NCBI GenBank assembly: GCA_937902925.1
Contig: CALFNN010000090.1
Coordinates: forward strand, 20,855-84,854
Source of the DNA: an uncultured Opitutaceae bacterium
GTDB lineage: Bacteria; Verrucomicrobiota; Verrucomicrobiia; Opitutales; Opitutaceae
Length of the DNA stretch: 64,000 nt
Reading direction: 5' to 3'
Position 1 is the first letter of the stretch; each line of letters starts with the position of its first letter. The notes beneath the pieces are model-generated. The model had not been told where the DNA came from and made no database searches. It was given only the letters and a program-made list of their open reading frames with translations. The translations under genes and the position numbers were made by a program. Positions 7,310 through 15,042 of the stretch are shown here, piece by piece.

Positions 7310-8167
7310 GTGAGCAACCAGCCGCCGAATTGCGCGACCTGCGGCAAGCCGCGGCCGGACAAGTTCTGTCCGCACTGCGGCGAGAAGCGCGTGGAGCCGG
7401 CGGACCACGCGCTGAAGCACGTCCTCGGGCACCTGTTCGAGGCGTTCACCCATGCGGATGGGAAGATCTTTCTCACCCTGCGCACGTTGCTGCTCCGCCC
7501 CGGCCGGCTCACCGCCGACTATGTGCGCGGGCGCCGCCGGCCCTACATCCCCGCGCTGCAGGTGTTTCTCATCGCCAACCTGATTTTTTTCCTGCTCCAC
7601 CCGTTGATCGGCGGCTCGAACACGCTCACGACCGATCTCGATACGCACCTGCACTACCTGTGGCACAGTGCGGTTGCCCAGGCGATGGTGGCGCCCCGGC
7701 TCGTCGCACGCGGGGTGTCGCTCGACGCTTATGCCGCGGTCTTCAATCCCGCGGCCGTGGCGCGGGCCAAGACGCTCGTGATTCTCGTGGTGCCGATGTT
7801 CGCCCTCGCGGCGATGGCGCTCTACTGGCGCCGCCAGCGGCATTGCACGGTGCATCTCGTCTTCGCGCTGCACGTCTGCGCGTTCTGGCTGCTCTTCGTC
7901 TGCGCCAGCCTGACGCTGACCAACCTTGCGCTCGGACTGTTGCGCGACGTGCATGTTTTCCCTTCCGCCGATGCCGTGACCCGCGCCGGCATGGCGTTCA
8001 GCCTGGTAGTCATGACGGTCTATCTTTTTAACGCCGTGCGCGCGGCATTTGAACGCGAGGCCGTGTGGATGAGCTGGGCAAAAGCGGCGGTGCTAGCCGT
8101 GGCCCTCGAACTCGCGCTGCAAGTCTACCGGCTCGCGCTGTTCTTCATCACGTTTTGGTCGACGTAA
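7310..8167 (+). CDS. DUF3667-type integral membrane protein with N-terminal zinc ribbon
   Basis: 285 residues from GTG at 7310. An upstream TTG at 7301 lies inside the terminator and is rejected. The N-terminus has two CxxC pairs (CATCGKPRPDKFCPHCGEKR), a zinc-ribbon. Then comes HVLGHLFEAFTHADGKIFLTL and the segment LLLRPGRLTADYVRGRRRPY, the hallmark of DUF3667. At least five hydrophobic segments follow (around 85-105, 155-175, 180-205, 225-250, 255-280). It is a cytoplasmic-membrane protein of unknown function. It lies directly behind the terminator with no obvious Shine-Dalgarno sequence, so its promoter may lie inside the preceding gene. Confidence 0.85.
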   Translation: MSNQPPNCATCGKPRPDKFCPHCGEKRVEPADHALKHVLGHLFEAFTHADGKIFLTLRTLLLRPGRLTADYVRGRRRPYIPALQVFLIANLIFFLLHPLIGGSNTLTTDLDTHLHYLWHSAVAQAMVAPRLVARGVSLDAYAAVFNPAAVARAKTLVILVVPMFALAAMALYWRRQRHCTVHLVFALHVCAFWLLFVCASLTLTNLALGLLRDVHVFPSADAVTRAGMAFSLVVMTVYLFNAVRAAFEREAVWMSWAKAAVLAVALELALQVYRLALFFITFWST

Positions 8168-8404
8168 GCCGGCGACAAGCCCGGAGGCTGACAGCCTATT
8201 GCTGGCCGAGATCGCTTTCGCCCGAAGGCGCGGAGCCCGAATGAACCCAGCCGACCGCGGATTCGGCCGGCGGCGTGTGCTCCGCCTGCTCCAATCACGG
8301 GAAAGGGCGGAGCTGGAAGCCCCGCCCAGTTGCTGACCGCCGGCAAGGTTGCGGAGGCGGGTTAGTCTTCCTGGCCTGTTGGCACTTTCGACCGGTTTCG
8401 CCGG

Positions 8405-8635
8405 CTAGCGCCGGTGCATCGGCGGATGAAGGTAGATGCCGACGTCGACGCCGCCCCGCGGTTCGCCATACCAGCGATGGCCGTCCATCCAGGGATCATC
8501 GTGAAACCACGGGTCGCGACGCGGACCGTAATAGACTCCGGTGCCCACGTAGGCGTCGGTGACGCAACTGCTCAACGTGAACTGGAGGCCGACGAGCAGG
8601 AGGGAACCGAGAATGATTTGGCGGAATGATTTCAT
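8405..8635 (-). CDS. Small lipoprotein, aromatic- and His-rich
   Basis: 76 residues. The signal peptide MKSFRQIILGSLLLVGLQFT ends in lipobox LSSC. The mature part is rich in Tyr, Trp, His, Pro and Asp (YYGPRRDPWFHDDPWMDGHR then WYGEPRGGVDVGIYLHPPMH). Such composition is common in small envelope proteins of unknown function. The start overlaps the stop of the VOC-family gene by four bases (ATGA), indicating translational coupling. Confidence 0.8.
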   Translation of the reverse strand: MKSFRQIILGSLLLVGLQFTLSSCVTDAYVGTGVYYGPRRDPWFHDDPWMDGHRWYGEPRGGVDVGIYLHPPMHRR

Positions 8636-9540
8636 GGGCGGGAGGTGGGATTGGCGTCGTTGACATACTCCACCAAGCCGACCGTGCCGCCGGTGGAATC
8701 GGCGATGATGGCAAAACGGCTTTCGTAGGCGGCCGGGCGCGGGGCGACCAAGACTTCCCCGCCGAGCTTCACCGCCCGGGCGAGCGCCTCGTCGATGTTC
8801 GCCACCCGCACGACGCCGAGCCAGCCGGGCTTGGCGTCCTCACGGGCGGGGAGGGGTGCGACGCCGGCGCGCGCCAGACCGCCGCTCGAAAGGAGCAAAT
8901 CGCCTTTCCGTTCGGTGCGGAGATCCGGGGCCATCTCATAGCTGACGATGTCGCGATAAAAGGCGGAGACGACCTGCGGCTGTTTCACAAACAGCTCGAA
9001 CCAGTTCCAGTCGCCGGGCTTGGGCTCCTCATCCGCCGCGTCGCCGGAACTGGATTGCAGGAGCCCGATGGTCGAGCCCTCGTTGTCCGCGATGATCGCC
9101 TGGATCCCGCGGTCGGGAAAATCGCGCGCCGCGGCGCGCACCTGGCCGCCGGCCTTGGTGACGAGCTTGAGGGTCGACGACATGTTCGTGACGGCGATGT
9201 AGCTGATCCAGCGGGAGGGCCGCTTCGTGTTGGACGGCGGGCGCGGCGCCAGTCCGGCGACGGGCCGGCTGCCGTTGCTGAACACCGTGTAGGCCTTGCC
9301 GTCGCGGTTAATGACGTTTGCGGTCCAGCCGAAAAGCCCGCTGTAGAACTTCGTCGCGGCCACCGGGTCGGTCGTGAACAGATCGGCCCAGACGAACTTG
9401 CCGGGCAGATGCTCCCGGGTGGCGGGGCTGTTGAGGGGCTGGAACGGCGCGGCGCGCGCTCCCGCCGGCCAGAAGAGCAATCCGAGCAAGGTGGCAAACA
9501 CGAGAAAGCTTGCGAATCGATCGGTGGGATTTGGGTGCAT
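8632..9540 (-). CDS. Exported protein with two VOC (glyoxalase/extradiol dioxygenase-like) domains
   Basis: 302 residues from ATG at 9540; an upstream in-frame start would place extra residues before a clear signal peptide (MHPNPTDRFASFLVFATLLG then LLFWPAGARA). Two tandem VOC domains follow: residues about 35-165 (PGKFVWADLFTTDPVAATKF, typical of the CFP32-like/DUF-VOC subgroup) and 175-295 (WNWFELFVKQPQVVSAFYRD). Metal ligands cannot be assigned with confidence. VOC proteins of this subgroup are often hydroxylase- or glyoxalase-like and usually cytoplasmic, so the signal peptide is notable. It forms a coupled pair with the downstream lipoprotein. Confidence 0.85.
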   Translation of the reverse strand: MHPNPTDRFASFLVFATLLGLLFWPAGARAAPFQPLNSPATREHLPGKFVWADLFTTDPVAATKFYSGLFGWTANVINRDGKAYTVFSNGSRPVAGLAPRPPSNTKRPSRWISYIAVTNMSSTLKLVTKAGGQVRAAARDFPDRGIQAIIADNEGSTIGLLQSSSGDAADEEPKPGDWNWFELFVKQPQVVSAFYRDIVSYEMAPDLRTERKGDLLLSSGGLARAGVAPLPAREDAKPGWLGVVRVANIDEALARAVKLGGEVLVAPRPAAYESRFAIIADSTGGTVGLVEYVNDANPTSRP

Positions 9541-9648
9541 GAAGAAAAAGGGGATGAACCGAGAGGCCGGGGAAAAACGCCGGCGCGCAGCGCCGCCCAA
9601 CCGGTCGACGGGTGGCGTGTCGCGAACGGGCCGCACCGGCGCGGCGGG

Positions 9649-9726
9649 CTAGTTGCTGCCGTCGGCGGCGATGTCGCACACGACGAGCAGCATGAAGGCC
9701 GCGACGACGAGGCCGGTGACGAGCAT
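9649..9726 (-). CDS. Possible 25-residue membrane peptide
   Basis: ATG at 9726, TAG at 9649. The product MLVTGLVVAAFMLLVVCDIA then ADGSN is one hydrophobic helix with a short polar tail. There is no ribosome site. It is on the same strand as its neighbours and fills the gap between the DUF3568 and VOC genes. It may be a chance frame; listed because this cluster is rich in small membrane proteins. Confidence 0.3.
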   Translation of the reverse strand: MLVTGLVVAAFMLLVVCDIAADGSN

Positions 9727-9777
9727 GGTGGGTGTTCGAGTGACGGCCGCAGCGAGTTTTCGCCAGGGCGCAGCCGC

Positions 9778-10182
9778 TCAGAGGTTGGACTTCACTTTTT
9801 CGAGGATCGAAACCTGAAGCGCGTCGTCGCCAAAGGTGCCGACGCGGATTTTCAGCTTCGTCGCGTCGTCGGCCAGCCGGACGACGTAGAATTCGATCTT
9901 CTTGTCGGCGCCGTTGCGCGCGATGAGGGTGGCCTGCAAGGCATCCTTGGTCTCGCTGACCTTCGCGAGTTGCAGTTGCTCGATCGTCTTGTTGACGGCG
10001 CGCACAGACCGGTCGAATCCCGCGTTGAGGGTCGCGTCGAGATCGCCGCGGACATAGGCGACGGTGGCGCCGGCCCCGGCGCCGACGGCGAGGGCGAAGC
10101 ACCCGGAGGTGACCAGCAGGGCAGGGAGCATCGCACTGGCGACGAGGAGCACGGCGAGCCGCGCGGGAGGGATGGTTTTCAT
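9778..10182 (-). CDS. DUF3568 family lipoprotein
   Basis: 134 residues. The signal peptide ends in a lipobox-like TSGC at about residue 28, followed by FALAVGAGAGATVAYVRGDL. That segment and the following DATLNAGFDRSVRAVNKTIE are the conserved face of DUF3568: a Gly/Ala-rich segment, YV-GDL, then the initial helix. The remainder alternates strands and a helix (KKIEFYVVRLADDATKLKIR), as in this small alpha/beta envelope family of unknown function. It lies in the same-strand series DUF3185, DUF3568, VOC, lipoprotein. Confidence 0.85.
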   Translation of the reverse strand: MKTIPPARLAVLLVASAMLPALLVTSGCFALAVGAGAGATVAYVRGDLDATLNAGFDRSVRAVNKTIEQLQLAKVSETKDALQATLIARNGADKKIEFYVVRLADDATKLKIRVGTFGDDALQVSILEKVKSNL

Positions 10183-10233
10183 GAGAGTGGGAGTGGAAGT
10201 GGAAGTGGAGGAAGGAAAGGCGGGGAGCGGGCC

Positions 10234-10440
10234 TCAGTTCGATTTCGAGCCGCGCAGCAGTCCGCCGGTGCCGATGACGACGGCGACGATGCCGCCGAGG
10301 AGGAGCCAGATGGTTCTGTCGGTCGGGGAGCCGGTAAAAAGACGGGAGAAGCCGGAGCCGATCGAATCGGAGGCGCTCAGGCCATAGAGGGTGAGGATGA
10401 CGCCGACGATCAGCAGGGCGAGTGAAGCGGTCTTGTTCAT
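10234..10440 (-). CDS. DUF3185 family membrane protein
   Basis: 68 residues, two transmembrane helices. MNKTASLALLIVGVILTLYG, then LSASDSIGSGFSRLFTGSPT, DRTIWLLLGGIVAVVIGTGG and LLRGSKSN match the DUF3185 pattern throughout (ASDS-S-FTG-PTD-TIWLL-GGI). The family is frequently found beside other stress/envelope small proteins; its function is unknown. It is probably the first gene of the minus-strand series continuing to DUF3568. Confidence 0.92.
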   Translation of the reverse strand: MNKTASLALLIVGVILTLYGLSASDSIGSGFSRLFTGSPTDRTIWLLLGGIVAVVIGTGGLLRGSKSN

Positions 10441-10773
10441 GATTGGGATTTCGGCCGGATCAGCGGCCGGTGGTTACGACTGCGTGTGCCGGGACACGTG
10501 GTGCCGGGCGTGATTGGCCGTGCCCGATGCGGGCTGTGCGGCCATCATGCGCCGCCGCGAGGCGGCGTTGGTCGAGGCGGTCTGGTTGGTCACGTCGTGC
10601 AGCACGAGGGGCCGGACCGGAGTTAAAGCGGGGTTCGCGCCGGTGGCGCGGGCTTTGATTTGTGGATGCACGACGGGATGAGGATTTCCGGGGGCTGGCG
10701 TGATGGGGGGATCAAACGGTGCGTGACCGCGCGGGGCGGCCACGCCGTTGCAGGGGAATGGGGTTGGGCCCGA
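10441..10773. other. Intergenic stretch, no supported gene
   Basis: 333 bases between the DUF3185 gene and the BON gene. A minus-strand frame at 10474-10743 gives a Pro/Ala/His-rich product with no signal peptide, domain or ribosome site and is not called. A box resembling the shared motif (CCCCATT near 10757-10763) has no -10-like partner at the expected distance. Confidence 0.55.
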
Positions 10774-11511
10774 TCAGCTCTTGACGGTCATCTCGTTGCC
10801 GACCGACTTCACGCCGCGGACGTCCTGGGCGAGTTTCGTCACCAAGGCCTTCTCCGCCGCGGTGTCGGCTTCACCGGAGATGGCGATCACGCCGTCGGTG
10901 GTGGTGACCTTGGTTTTAAGGGCGCTGGTCGCCTTGTGGCTGAGAAGCGCGTATTTCACCTGGGTGGTGATCGACGCGTCGTCCATCTTGTCGCCGATCG
11001 TCGGGCCGCTGGCTGCCTTGACGGCGATGTCGTTCTTCACCGACTTCACCCAATCGATCTCCCTGGCGTAGACCTCGGTGAGTTCCTTTTGCGCGAGATT
11101 GTCGGCGGTGCCGCCGAGTGTGACGACGCCGTCCTGCACCGCGACGGTGGTCGTGGCGGCGCTGACGTGGCCCTTGACCAGCAGGCGGCTGCGAACCTTG
11201 AAGGCGATCCACGCGTCCGAGTGCTCCGGATAAGTGGATTTGATCGTAAGGTCGTTTCGCACGCTCATGACGCCCGGGAGATTTTCCACGGTGTCCTCGG
11301 CAAGCGCCATGTCGTCCTTGTCCTGCACCGTGCCGGTGAGAGTGACGACGCCGTCGCTGGCCGTCACCGTCACGTGGTCTTCGAGAATCGTGCGATAGTT
11401 GTAGGAAGCCCTGGCGGCCTCCTCGATCTTACGATCGGTGGCGGAGGAGGCGAGCAACGCGATCGGGCTCGCGGCGAGAACAAGGAAGGTTGACAGGTTT
11501 TTGATTTTCAT
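10774..11511 (-). CDS. Exported three-BON-domain protein (OsmY-like)
   Basis: 245 residues from ATG at 11511; the frame extends upstream but the signal peptide (MKIKNLSTFLVLAASPIALL) fixes the start. Three BON domains follow in series, at about residues 25-90, 95-165 and 170-245. Each has the pattern V-V--DGVV-L-G-V---------A------GV-SV-N-(I/L)-(V/I): TASDGVVTLTGTVQDKDDMA, AVQDGVVTLGGTADNLAQKE and TTTDGVIAISGEADTAAEKA. BON domains bind phospholipid surfaces; OsmY in E. coli is a periplasmic osmotic-stress protein. The gene is preceded by shared promoter site D with a predicted leader of only about 7 nt. Confidence 0.93.
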   Translation of the reverse strand: MKIKNLSTFLVLAASPIALLASSATDRKIEEAARASYNYRTILEDHVTVTASDGVVTLTGTVQDKDDMALAEDTVENLPGVMSVRNDLTIKSTYPEHSDAWIAFKVRSRLLVKGHVSAATTTVAVQDGVVTLGGTADNLAQKELTEVYAREIDWVKSVKNDIAVKAASGPTIGDKMDDASITTQVKYALLSHKATSALKTKVTTTDGVIAISGEADTAAEKALVTKLAQDVRGVKSVGNEMTVKS

Positions 11512-11524
11512 GGGCGATGGGCGG

Positions 11525-11564
11525 AGCATACGCGGCCTTGGGTTTGGTCGATATGGGGCCTTAC
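11525..11564 (-). promoter_or_regulatory. Shared-motif promoter, site D
   Basis: Read on the minus strand: GTAAGGCCCCATA (11564 to 11552), 21 nt, TATGCT (11530 to 11525). It precedes the BON gene start at 11511. The left half of the box is less conserved (GTAAGG in place of TTACAC). Confidence 0.55.
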
Positions 11565-11671
11565 CCACCCGCTGGTTTCCCCCGCCGCGCGCCCCGGTCG
11601 GCCGGCGGGCCGTCCCCGGGGAGTTTTCGCCGGGATAAAAATCCCGCCCGCTGCGATGACCGTGCCGGGCC

Positions 11672-11719
11672 GTGTAGCACTACACCCCATGGTCCCCCGG
11701 CGCCCCGGTTGGCTAGTCT
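11672..11719 (+). promoter_or_regulatory. Shared-motif promoter, site E, with overlapping inverted repeat
   Basis: CTACACCCCATG (11680-11691), 22 nt, TAGTCT (11714-11719). The box overlaps a 6-bp inverted repeat GTGTAG-CA-CTACAC (11672-11685). The predicted start of transcription coincides with the sigma-factor ATG at 11725, i.e. a leaderless mRNA. Confidence 0.55.
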
Positions 11720-11724
11720 CGGGC

Positions 11725-12474
11725 ATGATCGCCTCCGATGCCATCCCTGCTCCCTTCCAGCCGGTGCGTGCGAAGCTCGCGTGCGCCGAACGCGCGGCCG
11801 GCTCACGCACGGAGTCGCTGCACGACGCCGGGTTGGTGTGCCGCTTCAACGCCGGGGATGAAACCGCGTTTGTCGAGATCGTGGCGCGTTATCGCGAGCG
11901 CATGCTGGCTGTCGGGTTTGGGGTGCTGAAAAACGGCGCCGATGCCGAGGAGATCGCCCAGGACACCTTCATCCGCGCGCACCGCGCTCTCGGGCAATTC
12001 CGCGGCGACGCCTCCCTCGCGACGTGGCTGCATCGCATCGCCCTCAATCTCGCGCGCAACCGTTACTGGTATTTTTTCCGCCGTCGCCGGCAGGCCACGC
12101 TTTCCCTCGATTGCCCGTTCGGTGCCGACAATCACTCCACGTTCTCGGACCTCGCCGCCAGCGGCGCCCCGGATCCGGCGCGGGCGGCGGCGAACGGCGA
12201 GTTCTCCCAACTCGTCGACGCTTGTTTGGAACGTCTCGGATCGCAGCCGCGGGAGATTCTTCATCTGCGCAATGCCCTCGATCTTTCGTATGGGGAGATC
12301 GCCGGCAGACTCGGCCTGAATATTGGCACGGTAAAAAGCCGGCTGGCGCGGGCCCGCGAACGCCTGCGCGTGCTGCTGGCCGAGGCCTGCCCGGAATTCG
12401 GCGTGGGCGCGCAACCGATGGCCTGGTTCGAGTCCCTCCGGCCCGCGGGCGGCGTCACCATGCTCTGCGCTTAG
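11725..12474 (+). CDS. RNA polymerase sigma-70 family factor, ECF type
   Basis: 249 residues from ATG at 11725; an earlier in-frame codon at 11656 would lie upstream of the promoter motif. Region 2 is at about 35-105 (DETAFVEIVARYRERMLAVG, then DAEEIAQDTFIRAHRALGQF and TWLHRIALNLARNRYWYFFR). Region 4 is at about 160-220 (SQLVDACLERLGSQPREILH, LSYGEIAGRLGLNIGTVKSR). A linker of about 45 residues separates the regions and there is a C-terminal tail of about 25 residues. No adjacent anti-sigma gene is seen on either side. It is flanked by the BON gene (divergent) and the two-component system (convergent). Preceded by the shared box, it could be a target or the regulator of the proposed regulon. 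Confidence 0.92.
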   Translation: MIASDAIPAPFQPVRAKLACAERAAGSRTESLHDAGLVCRFNAGDETAFVEIVARYRERMLAVGFGVLKNGADAEEIAQDTFIRAHRALGQFRGDASLATWLHRIALNLARNRYWYFFRRRRQATLSLDCPFGADNHSTFSDLAASGAPDPARAAANGEFSQLVDACLERLGSQPREILHLRNALDLSYGEIAGRLGLNIGTVKSRLARARERLRVLLAEACPEFGVGAQPMAWFESLRPAGGVTMLCA

Positions 12475-12523
12475 CGGGGTCGGCGCGCTGCGCGGGTCGG
12501 CGGCGCGGCGCCAGCCCGCCGCA

Positions 12524-13210
12524 TCAGATAATCGTCACCTGCACCGCGCTCTCGATGATCCCCTGCGCGATGGCGTAGCGGGTGAGGCTCGCGGTCTCGT
12601 GGATGTTGAGCTTGTCCATCAGGTGCTGGCGGTGCTTTTCCACGGTCTTGATGCTGATGCCGAGAGTCGCGGCGACCTGCTTGTTCGCCCGCCCCTCCGC
12701 CACGAGCTGGAGCACTTCCATCTCGCGTGACGTGAGGCGGCCGCCATGGGGCCGGGGCAACCCGTCGCGGTCACGCGACCGGTTGCGGCCGTCGGCCATG
12801 CGCTTGGCGATGGCAGGGCTGAAAAACGATTTTCCCGCGGCAACTTCGTGGATCGCCTGGGTGAGAATCTCGGCGGACGTCTGCTTCTCGAGAAACCCCA
12901 CGACGCCGGCCGCGGTCAGCCGCTCGATGTATTCGTCGTCGCTGTGCGCGGAAAGGATGAGCACCTTCGCCGCGGGATTTGCCGCGAGAATCTGCCGCGT
13001 GGCCTCGAGACCGTTGAGCACGGGCATGGCGATATCCATGAGGACGATGTCGGGCCGGAGCGTCGCGGTCAGTTCCACCGCCTCGCGGCCGGTCTGCGCC
13101 TGGCCGACCACCGCGCAACGACCCTCGGTTTCCAGCAGCGTGCGCAGGCCCTGGCGGACGATGGCGTGATCCTCGGCCAGCAGGACGGTGATTTTTTTGG
13201 ATGGGTTCAT
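12524..13210 (-). CDS. NarL/FixJ-type response regulator
   Basis: 228 residues from ATG at 13210. That ATG overlaps the stop of the kinase gene (ATGA), so the pair is translationally coupled; a TTG six codons earlier is rejected. The receiver domain (residues 7-125) has the acidic pair ED, phospho-acceptor Asp59 in DIVLMDIAMP, Ser/Thr switch in LILSAHS and Lys in GFLEKQTS. The C-terminal LuxR helix-turn-helix (about 158-222) is SREMEVLQLVAEGRANKQVA then GISIKTVEKHRQHLMDKLNI. It is probably a transcription activator phosphorylated by the adjacent kinase, and the best positioned candidate for binding the shared promoter box. Confidence 0.95.
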   Translation of the reverse strand: MNPSKKITVLLAEDHAIVRQGLRTLLETEGRCAVVGQAQTGREAVELTATLRPDIVLMDIAMPVLNGLEATRQILAANPAAKVLILSAHSDDEYIERLTAAGVVGFLEKQTSAEILTQAIHEVAAGKSFFSPAIAKRMADGRNRSRDRDGLPRPHGGRLTSREMEVLQLVAEGRANKQVAATLGISIKTVEKHRQHLMDKLNIHETASLTRYAIAQGIIESAVQVTII

Positions 13211-14340
13211 GCGGCGGTTGTCGGACAAAATGGAATCTCCGCCCGCACCGTCGTGCCCTGCCCGGGGGCGGACTCGATGGTCAGGGCGCCGCCCACCATC
13301 TCCACGCGCTCCCGCATGCCGAGGAGACCGAGCCGCTTGTTCGCCTTGGCCGACAGCGTTTGCGGGACTTGGAACGATTTTCCGTTGTCGTGCACCTCCA
13401 TGCGAATGGCGCCGGGAATCGCGACGATGCTCATTGCGACCGCACTGGCCTGGGCGTGCCGGCCGACGTTGGTCAGCGCTTCCTGTGCCACGCGGTAGAG
13501 GACGATGCGCCGGGCGCTGTCCAGGGTTTCCACTCCGGCGAACGCGGTCAGGCGGATTTTTAGTTTTTTCCGCGCCGCCACGATTTTCATGTAGGCGTGG
13601 AGGGCGGGGATGAGACCCAGATCGTCGAGGACCGCGGGCCGTAACTCGCGCGCGAACTGGTGCACGGCGCTCACGGATTTTTCGACGAGCCGCTGGGTGC
13701 TCGCGATTTTCGCCCGCAGCGCGCCGATGCCCATGGCGGCCGCCCGGCCCAGCGCCGCCAGCTCGACATTGATGCCCACCAGGGTTTGGACGACCTCGTC
13801 GTGGAGTTCCCGGCTGATCTCGCGCCGCTCGTCCTCTTGCGCGGAGAGAATCTGCCGCGCCAGGTGGCGCAGTTTTTTCTGCATGAACTGCGACTGGACG
13901 AAAAGCAGCTGGTAGTGGGCCTTGCCTTTCTTGACGGCCTCTTCCCCGGCCTTGCGGCGCCTGACCTCGCGTTTGAGCTGGCGGTTGCCCGCGGCCAGGG
14001 CGGCCGTGTGCAGGCGCAACGTTTCCGCCCGCTGCTGCAGTTGCTTGAGCGAATGCCGGGTGGCGCGCTGGACCTTCTCCAGCGGGATGAGCGCCTCGGT
14101 GAAAAAATTCCCCGCCCGCCGGATCATGCCGTTGCGCGCGTTCGCAAAATCGTGGGACGCCGCGAGCACGACCAGCGCCTGCTCGTGCATCCGGGCGAGC
14201 TCGAGGGTGTTCAAGCCTCCGCTCATCACCTCGTGCCCCAGCTCCCGGGCGGTCGCGGCACCACTCGGCCGCCGGCTGCCCAGATGTTCGCGCAGTGCGG
14301 TCAGGTAACGTTGTGCCAGTTCCGGAGCCCGCTTTTTCAT
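13207..14340 (-). CDS. Sensor histidine kinase (HisKA_3) with RsbU-N-like domain
   Basis: 377 residues, cytoplasmic, without transmembrane segments. Residues 1-95 resemble the N-terminal dimerisation domain of the RsbU phosphatase: helices with ARELGHEVMSGGLNTLELAR, an MHEQALVVL helix, and FFTEALIPLEKVQRATR at the end. A long coiled coil (about 95-160) follows. The HisKA_3 helix has DERREISRELHDEVVQTLVG with the likely phospho-acceptor His180. The ATPase domain has N-box VAQEALTNVGRHA, G1 box DNGKSF and G2 box GLLGMRERVEMVGG. It is coupled to the downstream NarL-type regulator. RsbU-N domains normally receive a signal from an RsbT-like switch kinase, so their presence on a histidine kinase is noteworthy. 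Confidence 0.93.
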   Translation of the reverse strand: MKKRAPELAQRYLTALREHLGSRRPSGAATARELGHEVMSGGLNTLELARMHEQALVVLAASHDFANARNGMIRRAGNFFTEALIPLEKVQRATRHSLKQLQQRAETLRLHTAALAAGNRQLKREVRRRKAGEEAVKKGKAHYQLLFVQSQFMQKKLRHLARQILSAQEDERREISRELHDEVVQTLVGINVELAALGRAAAMGIGALRAKIASTQRLVEKSVSAVHQFARELRPAVLDDLGLIPALHAYMKIVAARKKLKIRLTAFAGVETLDSARRIVLYRVAQEALTNVGRHAQASAVAMSIVAIPGAIRMEVHDNGKSFQVPQTLSAKANKRLGLLGMRERVEMVGGALTIESAPGQGTTVRAEIPFCPTTAA

Positions 14341-14458
14341 GGTCTGTTCACCGGCGATTTTTCATGCGGGGATCGTCCACGCGGCCGCCGGTCTCGAGTC
14401 GGTTGCACGGCAGGATTCGTCACTTGGCGAGCATCCGTCTGACCTCGATTAAAGGCCC

Positions 14459-14486
14459 ATTTTAGCAAAATGGCGATAAGGTGAAA
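14459..14486 (-). promoter_or_regulatory. Possible sigma-70-type promoter of the kinase/regulator operon
   Basis: Read on the minus strand: TTTCAC (14486 to 14481), 16-nt spacer, TAAAAT (14464 to 14459). It lies about 120 nt ahead of the kinase start at 14340. It does not carry the CACCCCATA box. Confidence 0.4.
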
Positions 14487-14615
14487 CCCTACCGTCGCCA
14501 GCTTGTCCCCGGCTTCCGACGCGTCGGCGCACTGGCGTTCACGGGTTTGGCGATAGCGGGTGCGGACGAGGGAATGGAGTCCAGGCGCCAGTCGGCGCGC
14601 GGTGAAGCGGCGCTG

Positions 14616-14834
14616 TCACCGGCGGGCGAGCTCTTCCGGCGTCGCCAGATCGTAGCTGATCTTGCCCTCGGCGATCTCGCGCAGCGCCGTGTCCTCGGCG
14701 GTCAATTTTTCCAGCGATTCCACGAGGGCGCGGTTGCCGCGCCGGAGCTGTTTGACGCGACGGGAAACGACGTTGATCAGGATCGAGGGATCTTCGATCT
14801 TCAATTGTGCGCTTTTCAAATAGTCGTCTCTCAT
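14616..14834 (-). CDS. rpoZ: DNA-directed RNA polymerase omega subunit
   Basis: 72 residues. The pattern INVVSRRVKQLRRGNRALVE followed by EDTALREIAEGKISYDL matches the omega core: the R-R--QL-G helix, and A-REIA-GK-, the most conserved stretch. The opening MRDDYLKSAQLKIEDPS is shorter and more divergent than in Proteobacteria. Omega helps assemble the beta' subunit. The gene stands alone here rather than beside gmk or spoT, lying between the kinase operon and the two-partner secretion operon. Confidence 0.85.
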   Translation of the reverse strand: MRDDYLKSAQLKIEDPSILINVVSRRVKQLRRGNRALVESLEKLTAEDTALREIAEGKISYDLATPEELARR

Positions 14835-15042
14835 GATGGTGATGGCTGGGTTTTTCGCCGGAAATCGGGCGAGTTCGTCATTCTACAAATCGGGTTGCGC
14901 GAATACGACGTATATCGCCGGCGGCGCCGCAGGTATCGCCAAGGCGCTGCCCGGCCACCCGGTTGGGACGATCTTCCCGTGCGAGCGCCGGGTTGATCGG
15001 CGTCCCTTGCGGCGGAACGTGGCGATGGACGCCCCGCCGGGC

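Noticed and set aside
10474..10743. 89-residue minus-strand frame between DUF3185 and BON genes
   Set aside because: No signal peptide, domain, ribosome site or codon pattern in its favour.
10757..10763. Sixth candidate for the shared box (CCCCATT on the minus strand)
   Set aside because: No TAnnnT hexamer at the 21-nt distance, and it lies at the 3' end of the BON gene rather than before a gene.
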